Below the pieces are notes generated by a model that saw only the letters and a list, made by a program, of their open reading frames with translations, ran no database searches and was not told the DNA's origin. 64,000 bases of DNA from Siniperca chuatsi (taxonomy: Eukaryota > Chordata > Actinopteri > Centrarchiformes > Sinipercidae): NCBI RefSeq assembly GCF_020085105.1, contig NC_058051.1, forward strand, positions 25,329,455 to 25,393,454. Direction: 5' to 3'. Numbering within the stretch: position 1 is the first letter of the stretch; each line of letters starts with the position of its first letter. Below, in pieces: positions 37,456 through 50,204 of this stretch. The position numbers and the translations under genes are program-made.

Positions 37456-38959
37456 CATCAAGCTGAAATTGTGATTAAAAAAATACTGAATATTGCCTTG
37501 TTTCAAGGGAACAACTCAGCTGTTTGTCAATGAGAGCAGCACTGTGATCCTCGTTCGTGCTGTCTGCGGTCATCCTTGCAAGAATATCAAGTTATATGGC
37601 TGCCATCAAGACAAAATTCTTGGACAGTACACATTTTTGGCTCCTATGCCATTGGTTGCTGCAGTGAAAACTAGTCACCATCCCACTGAAGTTTTTTTTC
37701 CCCCTTTGAATGACTGTGCATCTGTGGTGTCAGGCCAGCATTGGCTGGGCCTTCCTGCTGCTGCACAGAAACTGATTTCACTGGTTATCTGATCTAGGTT
37801 ATCGGACACAGGGCACATTTTGTGACCTGAACAAAATCCTGTCTTTGGATCTCTTTTGGGCGCAGATTTAGATGAAAAAGAACAACTTCAAGTTATTTGG
37901 TGGAAGGACGAGGAAAAACGTTGTTGTCAGTTGTGTTCTGTGTGTGTAGAAGTTGTGAGAGTTTGGACGTTATAGTGAATTGTATTATGTATTACCTCGT
38001 GCATAGCCAGAGCTCCACCCACCAACACCACCACCTGTTGCTCCTTCAGAGTGCTATTTTTGAGTTGAGGAGATGTTTGTCATTGTGGAGAAATCCTCTA
38101 GTTTGTCAGTCCAAACTTGCCATACCATGTTTGTGTTTGTTTCTGGTGAGATTTCACCGGCTTAACATCTCATTTAAAATCCACAAGCGACCAGTAGAAC
38201 TATGGGGGATCCATGAGGGAGCTCAGCATTGTAATGACACTGATAACAAAGTATTAAGTAATAAGTATTTTCATCAGACAGGCCGACATACAGTTACAGC
38301 TGTTACAGCCGGAACGAAAGTTACAGCTGTTGCAGTCAGTTATCTGTCAGATGGTAGTTTGCATACAGATGTAAATGAGGCAGAGATGATGCTATCAGTT
38401 GTGCTTTGCATCTTTTTCCAAACTTCAGAGGATTCCACTGCTTAGTCACATGTATTCATTCTCGATTTTAGCTCTGCGTTTACAGCCTCATTCACTGATT
38501 AGGAAGTTGACAGAGATTAAGGTCAGCTATTTTATTGTGAAGTGGTATCATTCATTCATTACTTGTTGTACATATCTCCTGTTTCGTTTAGATGGTATAA
38601 TAATGTGTAATCACATAAATTCGGATAAATGTGTCATTAAATATTCTGATATATCTGATATAACGTAATCTATCAGTGCACCAGTCTGAAAAAGAGAGAT
38701 GTGTGAAATGGTGAAATGAAGGTGATGTTATCTTGAATACGAAAAGGATAAAAACAAGCCTGTGGTAAACCTAACAAACCCATTACGCCGCTTTCTTCTC
38801 ATGCGTACCTCAACATTTACACTGACTGAAAAAACACTGTGAGAACAAGACGGGAGTCCTGCAACACCTGCCCCTTTACTTCATCTATGAGCAGTCTGTT
38901 TTAAGACTTGCAGATTAATTTGTGTCTGGCACAGCTCGTATTCTGCACCCAAAATATCA

Positions 38960-39025
38960 GCGTGTCTCAGCGGGTAGAACATCGGGAACTCCAGTAAAAG
39001 GTGATTGGGTTCAATCATGCCCATT
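38960..39025 (+). mobile_element. tRNA-like head of a SINE
   Basis: GTCTCAGCGGGTAGAAC (box A-like) and GGGTTCAATCATGCCC (box B-like) lie about 40 bases apart, the spacing of an RNA polymerase III promoter. The sequence does not fold as an intact tRNA, so it is read as a tRNA-derived SINE head. Confidence 0.5.
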
Positions 39026-39654
39026 GGCTTCGTCATGCTAAGCAGTCACATTTATGATTTTATGGGGTGCACAGGGTGTGGATTGTTCGAAACCCTGCAA
39101 CATGATATGAAGTTATGTTTGTGTACGCGTGTGAATATATGTATGTTTTGTTATGTGTTTTATTTATATGTGCACTTGATCCAATATTTATTGTTTATAG
39201 AGTTGTTCTTATACACTGAGCGTCCTGAAATATAGAAACACCTGTATGATGTAACGCAATGCAATGCAACAGCCCAGTAATAAATGCTACCTTACTTAAA
39301 AAGTTCAGTTTTAGTGAAGACTACTCAGTTCAGTGATTTTGATGCTGTACTTTGTGGTGGTGGTATGTTGGACAGCGTTAGATTTAGAGGTATTTCTAAT
39401 AATATTTACTAATATACTAATTTTAAGTTACATAATGACATTGGCATGTGATTGGGACAATATAACAATGTGACAAACAACAGCCTCAAAAATCCCCATG
39501 AAGTTGAATCATCAGTTAAAAAATTAAGTAGCTAAAAGTGACAAGTTTCTCAAAGGTGGCATTTATTTCAGGACAGGACTGTTTTCCATAACAATATTAA
39601 GGTTACTAATTTTCTAGTCACTCAGTGTATATTAAGATGCAAAATATTATAAAG

Positions 39655-39761
39655 AGTACGGTCTAGACCTGCTCTATAGGAAAAGCGCAATGAGATAACT
39701 TCTGTTATGAATTGCCGCTATATAAATAAAATTGAATTGAATTGAATTGAATTGAATTGAA
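39655..39761 (+). mobile_element. LINE/SINE 3' tail ending in (AATTG)n
   Basis: Contains GCAATGAGATAACTTCTGTT, then GCCGCTATATAAATAAAATT and a short AATTG pentamer array. This is the conserved 3' tail used by several fish LINE/SINE pairs. Confidence 0.65.
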
Positions 39762-39849
39762 TGGATGGATGTCAATGACATACAGCTGAGTCTGAAGTCC
39801 CGCTAGCTGCTCTGTGAGGCTGTGCTTAAAGGCTGAGCGGTTGCTTTGA

Positions 39850-40015
39850 GCTGAATGCCAACATCAGCATGCTAACATGCTCATAATGCTGATGGTTTGA
39901 TGTTTGATGATGCAGGTATAATGTTTACAATGTTCACTATCGTAGTTTAGAGTGTTAGCATGCTAACATTTGCTAATTAGCACTTGAACACAAAGTTTAG
40001 CTGAGGCTGATGGGA
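39850..40015 (-). repeat. Interspersed repeat, copy 4 of 4 (reverse)
   Basis: CATCAGCATGCTAACATG, TAGAGTGTTAGCATGCTAAC and GATGGGAATGTCATTAG are the reverse complement of the terminal part of 27760-28300. Confidence 0.65.
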
Positions 40016-41159
40016 ATGTCATTAGTCCTGGTAATTAACTAAATTAACTCAACTGAAGGTATGGAGCACCATTTTTCCAAAAGATATTCGCTTATTTTGT
40101 GTGTTTTGATGATGCTGTGGAGAGAGCGCTGTCTAACACATTACTCCAAAATCTGCCATAGGTGTTTAATTGGGTTGAGATCTGGTGACTGTGAAGGACA
40201 TAGTATATAATTCACATCATTTTCATATTTTTCATGACCACTTGTGTCCTGTATTCATTTTATTTCTCCACTGATTTATTCATGTTTTTTCCTTTATTTT
40301 GTCACTGGTTTGTGTTTCCCCAGTGGAGACAATTAACTTTATTACACCTGTACAGTGTATTATTGTTGTGATGTATTTTGGACAGTTTGATCTGGTCTGA
40401 TCTAAATACAAGAATAAGTAAGGAGAGACATTTTTGTTAATGCCTAAAGGTTTTGACACTTCAGTATAAACATATTCTAATTACATTTCCAATCACATTG
40501 TTATATCTAGAGGCCCTGCATCATAAAACAAAAGTAAATCCATCACTGATGCTTCTTTTATATAACAGACATGTGAAAGTAAAAGAAAGTTGGCATGAAA
40601 TGCCAGGGATAATCTGTATGCCCCCTTTAGTACCACAATATGGAATATGTTACAAAACACAGAATTTACAGACCATGAAATTGGCATATTTGAAGAAGCT
40701 GCTATGTCCATGACGAAAATGATGACTAGGCCTCCTTGTAACACTTCCTCTTTTCTTTTTTTTTTCCAAACACATGAGACAGTTTTATATCACTCCCACA
40801 TTCCTCCACAAGGCTTAAGTCACCACTGTCCTTATCGTGTTCCACTTTCCAGTCTCAAATGAAAAGACATAAAAGGCATCTCATATTTTACATACAGATC
40901 GCATATATTATGACCTCCTCCTCCACTCCTCCCCTCCAAAGCTTTTACTGTCCTTTATGTTTAACTCATAATTGTGTAGGAATAACAGAGTCACTATGTT
41001 TTAATTGGCGGTGACAAGTTACATGACCGTGTACTGCGAGACAGTTTATCATCAGACACTGCAGCACAGGAGCAAGTGACATCTTATCCTTTAAGTCTAC
41101 TGCTCACACTCCATCTGGGGGTGCAACATGGGAACAGGACATGGAAGTGTAAAAGGTAA

Positions 41160-41297
41160 ATATAATTCGTAAAAGTACCAATACAACCATGTAAAAATAC
41201 TCCATTATAAGTAAAAGTTGAAATGTGCAATGAAAATTCTACTTAAGTATAGAAGTATTAAAAGTAAAATGGCCCCAGTGACTGATGTATGAATGTA

Positions 41298-41342
<45 letters not shown>

Positions 41343-41690
41343 TCATATATATACATATATATATCATTCATATATATACACACATACATTCATATATATT
41401 AATGATATTAATTAATGAGATAGGAAAGAAGAAAAAATAATGTTCTGCCACAAAAATGTGTATTCATATTTTGGTTGTTTCTCAAATTTTTGTTTCTTTG
41501 TAATGAAATATTGTATAATGTGCCCTCTTTGAGCCTCAAACTGTTATTTAAATGCAACCATTTGAGAAGCTTAGAGAAGAAGAAGTGGAGTAGAAGTGTA
41601 AAGTAGCATGAAATGGAAATACACAAGTAAAGTTCCTCAAACCTGTACTTAAGAACAGTGCTTGAGTAATGTTACTTTCAACCACTGACT
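41160..41690 (+). repeat. AAGTA-rich interspersed repeat, copy B, split by TA repeat
   Basis: Blocks GTAAAAGTACCAATACAACC, TACTTAAGTATAGAAGTATT, TAGAAGTGTAAAGTAGCATG and TTGAGTAATGTTACTTTCA keep the order of copy A. A TA-rich block (41294-41400) interrupts it. Confidence 0.65.
41294..41400. repeat. (GT)n(TA)n low-complexity block
   Basis: GTGTGTGT followed by a long TA run and several ATTCATATATATACA units that are partly self-complementary. Confidence 0.9.
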
Positions 41691-44379
41691 GCAATACATA
41701 GGTTCTTATCTATTGTTGACAGGCTTATACAAAAATATAAATTGAAATTATTCACATTAGTTCTGTAATTCTGGCTTGCAAAGACTACGTTTTTTTCTAA
41801 TAAATCTATTGCAGAAGTCACACCGGTAAAGAGCCACTAAAGCCTTATTTGAGCAGATGGTTTTTAAACCAACCTCAGACTTTTCTGGAAACAGACTGTG
41901 AGTAGTGATCTTAAACTGAATGAAGTTTAAAGTGGTTGAAACTCATTTTGTAATCACGACGTCTTCGACTCTCATCTGTGTTGAGCCTGAGGGCCCGCAC
42001 TCAGCACTGCCCTGACCAGCTGACTGTAAGAGAGCTTGAAGCTTCTCCTTTCATTATATTTTATTATAACGTTCTCTAATTATCGATCTGGTAAAAAAAA
42101 TAAAATAATAATAATTAAAAAGCAGTGGATGAAATGCTCCTCAGCAGATTCTCCCTGCAACATGAAACCTGAAACTGGCCAAAGCAATCAGATCAGATGT
42201 CAAATCAGATGTAATCACATATAAATCAACCATTTATCTGGGATAGTGGACAGATTTAGACCCCACCTTAAGCAGCTGCTAATAGTTTGACAGCATGACT
42301 GCTCATTAACTAGCTTGGCTTGTGTTGCCTTTCAGGTTGGGGCTGAAATTCAGCTGAAGGATCGTGAGAATCTGTTAAAGGTAATTTATCTGTTACTGAG
42401 TCACTGGTGTCAATGCTGCTGGCTGTGACTCTCATCTCACAGTTCACAGCTTTATATGTGTTTAAGCGTCAAAAAATATTTGATCTGCACATCAGGAAAT
42501 AGACAAAAATATCTGAGCATCAAAGCTTTAATTTAATTTCTTTCCATCAGCTTATAAAAAAATAAAGTTATTAACAAATTCTAGCCAGTTCAAGAGGAAT
42601 ATTGATATTTTTCACTGCTTTATAATGTTTTTATTATTTTTATGTCTTAAAACTGAATGGGTAAAATGTTGTTTTTAACATTGGTTGGAACATTGTAGAG
42701 ACTATACAAGGAGACAGATACCTGACTAATACCCTTTTGCACACAGACATTTTGACAAGTCACAGAAGGAAAAGCCGAGGTGCAAATAATACATTTAATG
42801 ACTGCTGAATCCCCTTTAACTGCTTCGGTTTCAAGGTCCTGGTATTGTGCCTGCTGACTCACTGTCACAACTTGAATATAGCAATGACATCATTAGTGTT
42901 ATAAGTAACACCTGTGCTTTTCCTACTATGACAAGTCAAATTTTCTCCTGTGAAAAAGGGCTATATTTTGCTTGAATCCAGCAAAAACATATGTGTGAAG
43001 CCGATCCTCCAAAGAAAGAGCAATGGCAATGGTATTGTTAAGGAAATGTACTCAGTGGAAAAAACTCTTGAGAGTCAAATAAAGTATTTTTGACAGAAAT
43101 TGGGAAAAGTGGACCATTTATATTAATCAAAATGCACAGTACATGTCTGAGTACCCCATGACAAGTCTTTGTTTTTATCTTTTATATCTCTTTTTCTAGT
43201 TATTTTTACTCCTATTCTAACACGTATTCTTTATTGCACACTAGCCTTTTTAGCACATCCTCAAGAGTATGCCACCCTGCATTTCATTGCACGTATTGTA
43301 TGAGCTTGTTACATTTAAAACTTTGTCTTTGAATCTTTGTTTCAAATCCGAAAAACGCAATAAACCTTAAACTGTTTAAAAGAAAAAAGGTTGGTTTGTA
43401 TCTTCTGAAAACAAAGTTCACAACCTGATGTTTCCAACTTTGCATGATTCAGTGTCAACACTGTGCACAGAAACTGTTTGTGAACTAATTTACCACTGGA
43501 GGGCAGCATCTTGACATGACTGAGTAACTTCATCTCAAGTAAATTTCCTATTTACTGGATTTAGAGGTCAGTACTGCTCTATATTGTTGCTTCGTAAGGA
43601 AAATTTGTGAATGACTTTTATTTATATTGTCTGGATAAGAATCAACAGCTGTGGAACGCCAGCAATTTTATATATATTTATATATATTTAGCAACGGGTT
43701 TTAGTTAGCTAATTAGTTTCCCTATTTGCACAGGTAAGAAAATACAAAAACCATAACACATTAAATGATTTAAAAATGATTTGTGGGCTTATAAAGACAT
43801 CTCACATAAATGAAAAATTTAATAATGACATTGATTTGTCACTGAAAAAGGGGGGGGGAAAGCTATAAAATAATACAAAAATACAGAAGATTAAAAAAAT
43901 ATATGTGCCAAAAATAAAATAAACATGAGATACATATATGCCAGGCCTAAAATACAAATGCTGAAATAAACACAAGTAGAGAAAGATGCCAGTGTACTAA
44001 ATTCAAGTAGTTTGGCTCATCAGATGAGGATGATGATGTTGCCATAAGGTATTTATTCCACAGCTGAATTGAAAGAGAGTTGTTTGAAATCTAAATGATT
44101 TACACATCTGATGTTATATATGTGGATGTGTTATTACTTAAAATCTGTTAAACGTTATAGGTACAAACCATACAGATACTAATGTGAGAGACTATCAATA
44201 GGCCTACACAACTCATGGGGCTGTCAGTGTTGAACAGTAACTTTTGATCCAGATTACATTAAGTGAAAATGACGCAAGGCCCCGACTGTGCTGTCATCAG
44301 AGACATTTCATCACAGCCCGTTTTAAATAATGAGCTCTGTCTTTTATTTTATTTTCTCTTATTTTCTGTCTCCGTTTTC

Positions 44380-44842
44380 AGGTCACAAGAATGGCCCCCT
44401 TTGAGCCTTCCCACTCTCACATTCCTCCCTCATCGTGGGCCCACCTACACTTACTGGCCCACACACACTGGGCTGGACCAGCACTGGGACAAGTAGTTTG
44501 AGATCTTCGGGCAGGGGTCTCCTGACTGTTCCTGAGTCCAGGATGAAAACTAAGGGGGACAGAGCTTTTGCTATCAGGGCCCCGAGGCTCTGGAACATCT
44601 TGCCCGAAGAAATTAGGTTGTCTGAGTCAGTGTCTTCGTTTAAGTCTAGTCTCAAAACACATTTTTATCTGAAAGCATATCCTGATTTTACCTGACTGGC
44701 TGTTTATTTTACTGTTTACTTTATTGCTTTTGTGTATTTTATGTGTTTTATTTCTTTATATTTCGTCATTCACTGTGGTATTTTATTTTTCTTGTTGTGC
44801 AGCACTTTGTACTTTGTTTTGATAAGTGCTCTATAAATAAAG

Positions 44843-44877
<35 letters not shown>
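44380..44877 (+). mobile_element. L2-like LINE 3' end with terminal coding part
   Basis: The frame 44435-44695 ends with the C-terminus typical of L2/CR1-clade ORF2 (GDRAFAIRAPRLWNILPEEI, then SFKSSLKTHFYLKAYPDFT and stop). A short 3' UTR follows, with GATAAGTGCTCTATAAATAA and a (TTA)n array at 44844-44877. Only the last few percent of the element is present, a normal 5'-truncated insertion. Confidence 0.8.
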
Positions 44878-44878
<1 letters not shown>

Positions 44879-44996
44879 GTCTCAGGGACGGACCTGTCAA
44901 TGTCTCTGGGGCTCAGTCACTGACAGTTTATGGGCACGATAAATGATTTTAGGTGTGGATTATGGAGCCACAAGTACTCACGTCCTCTACTTAGGT

Positions 44997-45606
44997 TAAA
45001 AGAGCAGTACGACATTTTGGGAATTAGCGTATTCACTTTCTGGTGGAGAGTTAGATGACAAGTGAGTTAGCTAGTTAAGCTAGCTAAATGTGAAGCTACA
45101 GCTAGCAGCAAGTTAGCCTAGCTTATTAGTGCAAAGGTACAAAACAGGGAAACTGCAAGCCTGGCTCTGTCCTACCAGCACCTCTAAAGCTCACTAATTA
45201 ACACGTTATATATCGTGTGTTTAATTCGTATAAAAAACCGAAATCAATAATTTACAGTTTTATGGGGGTTATGTGCCGGACTATTTCTTTACCAGGCAGT
45301 AACTTCTCTTCTGCCTCCGCTGGTTGCCTGGCAACCGCTCAGAGTCAATAAATGCCCCAGTACATAGATATGACAAATTGTCGTTTTTACACTTGGATGG
45401 ATTAAACAAACATTAAAGAACAGATATAACATGTTAATTAGAGGTGCTGGTAGGCGGATTTTGTCACTGTTGGACAGATACAGGCTAGCTGTTTCCCTCT
45501 GTTTCCAGTGTTTGTGCTAAGCTAACCAGCTGCAGACTGTAGCCTTATATTTAATGGACAATCATGCGATCTTCTCATCTAGCTAGCTAACTCTCTGCCA
45601 GAAAGC
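44997..45606. mobile_element. Foldback/MITE element with inverted GCTAGC-rich arms
   Basis: Left arm ACATTTTGGGAATTAGCG with GTTAGCTAGTTAAGCTAGCT; right arm GATCTTCTCATCTAGCTAGC. The halves repeat each other in reverse (CACCTCTAAAGCTCACTAAT on the left, TTAATTAGAGGTGCTGG on the right). Same family as 13205-13850. Confidence 0.7.
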
Positions 45607-46005
45607 AGTACCAATAAAAAAAGTACCAGTATAACAATATAAAAAATACTAAACGTTATGCATTCAAACTACTTAAGTTATAGTATAGAAGAACTGCTTG
45701 AAGTATCAAAAGTATAAGTACTAATTCTGCAGAAAAATGGTCCTGTCAGTAATATATTAATATAGGTTTAGATTGTTATTAATACTGATCAATTCATAGC
45801 ATTTTATTGTTGTAACTAGTCAAGGTGGAGCTAGTTTCAAATACTTTATATACAGTTAGGTAGTTTAGTCCACTGGTTCTCAACCTTGGTGTCAGGCCCC
45901 CTCCAAAAGAGTCACAAGATAAATCTGCTGCTTTATTATGAACTATTGGATAATTTTACCTTTTTGGTTCTCAAACTGTTATTTAAGTGAAACCATCTGA
46001 GAGGT
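45607..46005 (+). repeat. AAGTA-rich interspersed repeat, copy C
   Basis: Starts AGTACCAATAAAAAAAGTAC and carries GAAGTATCAAAAGTATAAGT and CTAGTCAAGGTGGAGCTAGT. It abuts the foldback element on its left. Confidence 0.65.
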
Positions 46006-48210
46006 TTAAAGGGGAAATGACTCTTTGGTGGATCTACATCTGAAACCAAGTAAATACCATAGATATCTGTGTTGTCGTGTTTGTGGTCATCGTTGCTGTC
46101 TCTGAGCAGAGGCGTGGACGAGGGTGGGGAATGTAGGTCCCACAGGGAAACAGTCTTGAAGCATTACATGAGGCCCCAAACACTTGGGTCAAGCCAGGAG
46201 GCAGCGCTTAACACCTCCAGGAACTCCCCATAACCAACATCTCCTCACAGGCCTGCACGGCCGCCGCGGTAAGGCTGCTGGTGCTTTTGTTTTGATTCTT
46301 CTCCAGGCCTGGGACAGTCGCCATCAGTGACTCACACATATTGGCTCTTGGCTGACTTTGGCCCCTTTTCATCTTAAACTTTTTTTTCTTCAATGAATTT
46401 CCTCTTGTTTTTCCAGATACAGTCCATGGATGAAATAGCGGTGTTATTGTCTAAAAGTTTCCTGGACCTGTTCAAGGTCAGGAGCCAGTTGTTTAAGAGT
46501 AAGCAGGGGGACTTTATAAAGAGTTTGTGTGTGCACCGGGGTTGATTGCACTGTTGCAAGTGAAATCCCCAAACAATACAAAGCCTGGCTTGTCAGTATT
46601 AAACAGGGATTGAAGAAACTTGTAGAGGGTGGAAGAGAAATGTCAGCTGTTACAACCACAGCTGCCATTCAGCTGGAAATGGATAATAGCTTTGCCCCAA
46701 TGTGCTTATGTTTGGTCTCTTTTCAAATCACAGTGAATTCCCCAGTCTCATCTGCATGCAGAGTACAGTCACTGTCTGTTTTGGTGCTGAATTCAGCGCA
46801 ACAAACTGCTCTCATATACTTTAGCGAAAGGAGGAAATGATGAAACAGTGAGTCATGTGAAAATAACATGTCTATAGTTTTTAAAGATTAAACACAAAAG
46901 GAGATTTTTTTTTTTAATCAAACACTAAAATGAGTTTAGCTCTAAAATGATTGGACTTGCTGAGAAAAACATAGAAATGTGATGTGAGATGTATTCTAGT
47001 AATCATGGGATCGAAAAGAAGCAGTAGCAGCCAAGAAACCACAAAAGTGACTAGACAGACAAACTTCCTCCTGTCCCAATACTAAAACAGTAACTAACAG
47101 TAATTTTACCAATATGATATCACAACTTTATAGTGTCTCCTTTCATAGTCGTCATTCGCATGTCGCCTTCCCCCTCAAAATAAAATGCATCTCAGTAGAT
47201 GCATTGTTTGTTTGTGGGTAGGTCATCATCACCGCAGATGAGTCAGTTCTACCTTCTTGGATTGAGAGTGAAGGACTTTGAGGTGAAGAGTGTGTGGGCA
47301 GAAAGTGAGAATATTTTGAACAGCGTCATTTAAAAGCACCCGTCTGTATGCTATGTATCCTCACACTATATAAATATAATATATTTATGGATACTCAAGG
47401 TAATTTCAGACCACTCCCTGTGTCAGTTTCAGGTCGTTTTAACATGGAAGAGGGGCTGTTTGGTACTGTTCTGTAGGTCAAACAAAAGCATAATGTCATC
47501 TTCCTAAGAACAGAGAATTTCAGCTAATCATAATGTTTTCTGGGAACACGGTACAGTATCTCTGGGCTCCATCCTCTCTGTTTTCCTGGAGCTGGCTCTT
47601 GAAAAAACCCTGGTGAGTCAACTTCCTTTCTCCTCTTGGACAAACACCACAGCTTACAGCATTCCTGAAGCCCAGACGCTCCTGCTCTGCAGCCTGAGCT
47701 TTCAGGCGGGCATGCTGATTTCATTTGCTCTGGCATGGTGGGAGATGAGGACAATATGCTGTACTCTGCTGTACTGTTCAGTCAGTGTGGACGTGGTGGT
47801 TGTATTTGTTCAGCATCCCCTGGAAAAAAAATTTAAAGACGTCAGAACATGCTGATCCCCACCACTTCCTGTCTTTGGAGACAGGAAGAAGTTACTGTCG
47901 CCGTTCTCTTTCTTTCAACCCAAGTGTGGATGTCTACAGGTCTGCACATTTCTCTAGACACTAGTAGTTACACAAATAGTTTGGGGGCTTTATTTTTGTG
48001 GAAAAAGTGTGCAAATATTCTAACTGAAAAATCTTGCTGTTACAATTTCTGGGGAAAGGTTTCAAACTGAGGCCACACTATGATTAAAGATATAACCCCA
48101 TGACACTTCCTGCCATTGTATTTGAGGACTTTCTCTGTCTGTGTGCACACTCTGCTCTGGCACTCACAGCTGTCAGAGGTTTTATATAACAGAGGCTCAG
48201 TCCTTAACCC

Positions 48211-48440
48211 CAATATGCATGCTGGGTCAAAAATGACCAGGTTGGTCTGTTTTGGGGGGTAATATTTTTGTGAAAAATACATTTTTGCATTTCATATTAC
48301 AGCTATTCCTCAAAATTTTAATTTTCCGCATTCAAATTTTACTTTACCTGTTTTACTTTTTAAAAAAAAGACATTTTGTAGGCCATTATTACCTCAACTT
48401 CCCATAAGTAGGTCAAAAATTACCCATATGCATTTCTTTT
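48211..48440. repeat. Weak inverted repeat
   Basis: ATGCATGCTGGGTCAAAAAT on the left and GGTCAAAAATTACCCATATG on the right are roughly reverse complements separated by about 180 bases. It may be an old MITE; support is thin. Confidence 0.35.
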
Positions 48441-50204
48441 GGAAATTAATAGGAATATTTCATCCTTGTCGGTTCTCTGTATCAGGTATACAGTGTTTAC
48501 TGTGGATCACATCTCAACTGTCAACTGTCTTAAGCATTAACACTCAGCTACATTAATTTACATTTTACATGTATTATCAATACGTTTTACCTTAGAAACT
48601 GTTTGTTTTTACCTACAAAATAGATTGTTTTACATAACATTTATACTTTGATTACAATTATGTGAAAGAATGTCTGCTATTATAATCAAATTAGCCTTCT
48701 TTTTAGCAAATGTGCTCATGTTAGCTAGCTAATATTAGCTAGCTAGCTAACATTGCTGTATTTGTGGATGTAGCTCGTTCTCTTTATACATCCATGACGT
48801 AGCCACGGTAGTTGTCATTATCTGTCACCGGTCATTTGTCATCTGTCAATCGTTCATCGCCAGAAATGTATATATATATATACAGAATAAAGTAAAAGAA
48901 AAAAGTAAATACTAATAATAGAAAAAGAGTACAGAGCAAAGTAAATAAGTTAGCTAAGTAGCGTAGCTTGGAGAGATAGCCTGCTTGCTAATTTGATTTA
49001 ATGGTAAAGATGACAAATAAACATTTCAAACTTTTAATAATTCTGGTGTGGAATTCAAATAATTATTTTGAGTTTAATATAGCATGGATTTACCATCAAC
49101 AAAAACAAATTATTCATAGACACTGATTCAGCAGCTGATTGAAAATCTGAACACTGATCTGTAAGTCTAAGGGTTGAACAAAGTAGTTGTAACATTTTCA
49201 ATAATGTTTTTTCTCTCTTCCGTGTGTGTTTGTGTGTTGGGGTTGGTCAGAGACTGGAACCAACAGAACATTGGCAGGTGTTTCCTTATCTGACTGTGTT
49301 CACAAACACTATAAAACTATCATGAAAAAGAGGAACCTGTGTAACTGAACGTTCAATCTGACGCCTATTGTACACCATCTGTGCACACGCTGTGTACACG
49401 TTTCACATCCTGAGGAAAAACATCTCACATACCGCAAATCAAGAATATAGCCTGCAAATGATTAAGATTAATCCAGATTTAACCCTCCAGATCTTCCAGA
49501 TCTGCTGTATCTGTGGACAGAAAAGACAGAATGATGCAGAGTTTAAGCCAAACACAGTCACATGTGTATTGTATTAAGACTAAGCCTATGATCCACCACT
49601 TTAGGATGTTTTTAATACCTACTAATATATGAAAAAAGTATTAAAAAAAACAAGTGATTCATTCATTCACCCCTAAATTTACACTGAGATTAGCCACATG
49701 CAGCTGTTGTTTCCTGTGTTGGCATTGCAGTGGTAATGGCTTTCTGACATACAAGCAGCAATGGGAAATAAAAGCATATTCAGTGACTCAGACTTTCACA
49801 CCTGTCACTCGTTCAAACGGGAAATAAGTATAAGTATAAGTGTGTGTGGGTGTGTTTGTGTCTGTGTGAGAGGTGACAGGTGAAGGGTGAAGTCATATAA
49901 GGTCTTACTTTGTAAGTGGAGATAGCCAAATGATGAGGAAGTGTCGCTACAGTTATTTTCTGTGGACAGTCAAATCTCTGCCATCAGCTTCACCTTACCT
50001 GGTCTGATACAGTAAAACATACATTCATAATCTACTAAACACTGACAAAACTGTGCACCACTTTACTGGACTTCACCCTGAGATGCAGGGCTGCAATCTA
50101 ACAGATCCTGTAGTGGCTTTCCTTGCCCGACATGAATTAAAAAAAACAGCTCTACTTTATAATGAAAGATCTATTCAATAAAACCCTAATTTTCCTTCCT
50201 TATC

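Noticed and set aside
38960-39025. Possible tRNA gene
   Set aside because: Box A- and B-like words are present, but the arms do not pair into a cloverleaf and no terminator follows; SINE origin fits better.
44435-44695. ORF that could be taken for a host gene
   Set aside because: Its C-terminal half matches the end of L2-like LINE ORF2 and is followed by a LINE 3' UTR and TTA array.
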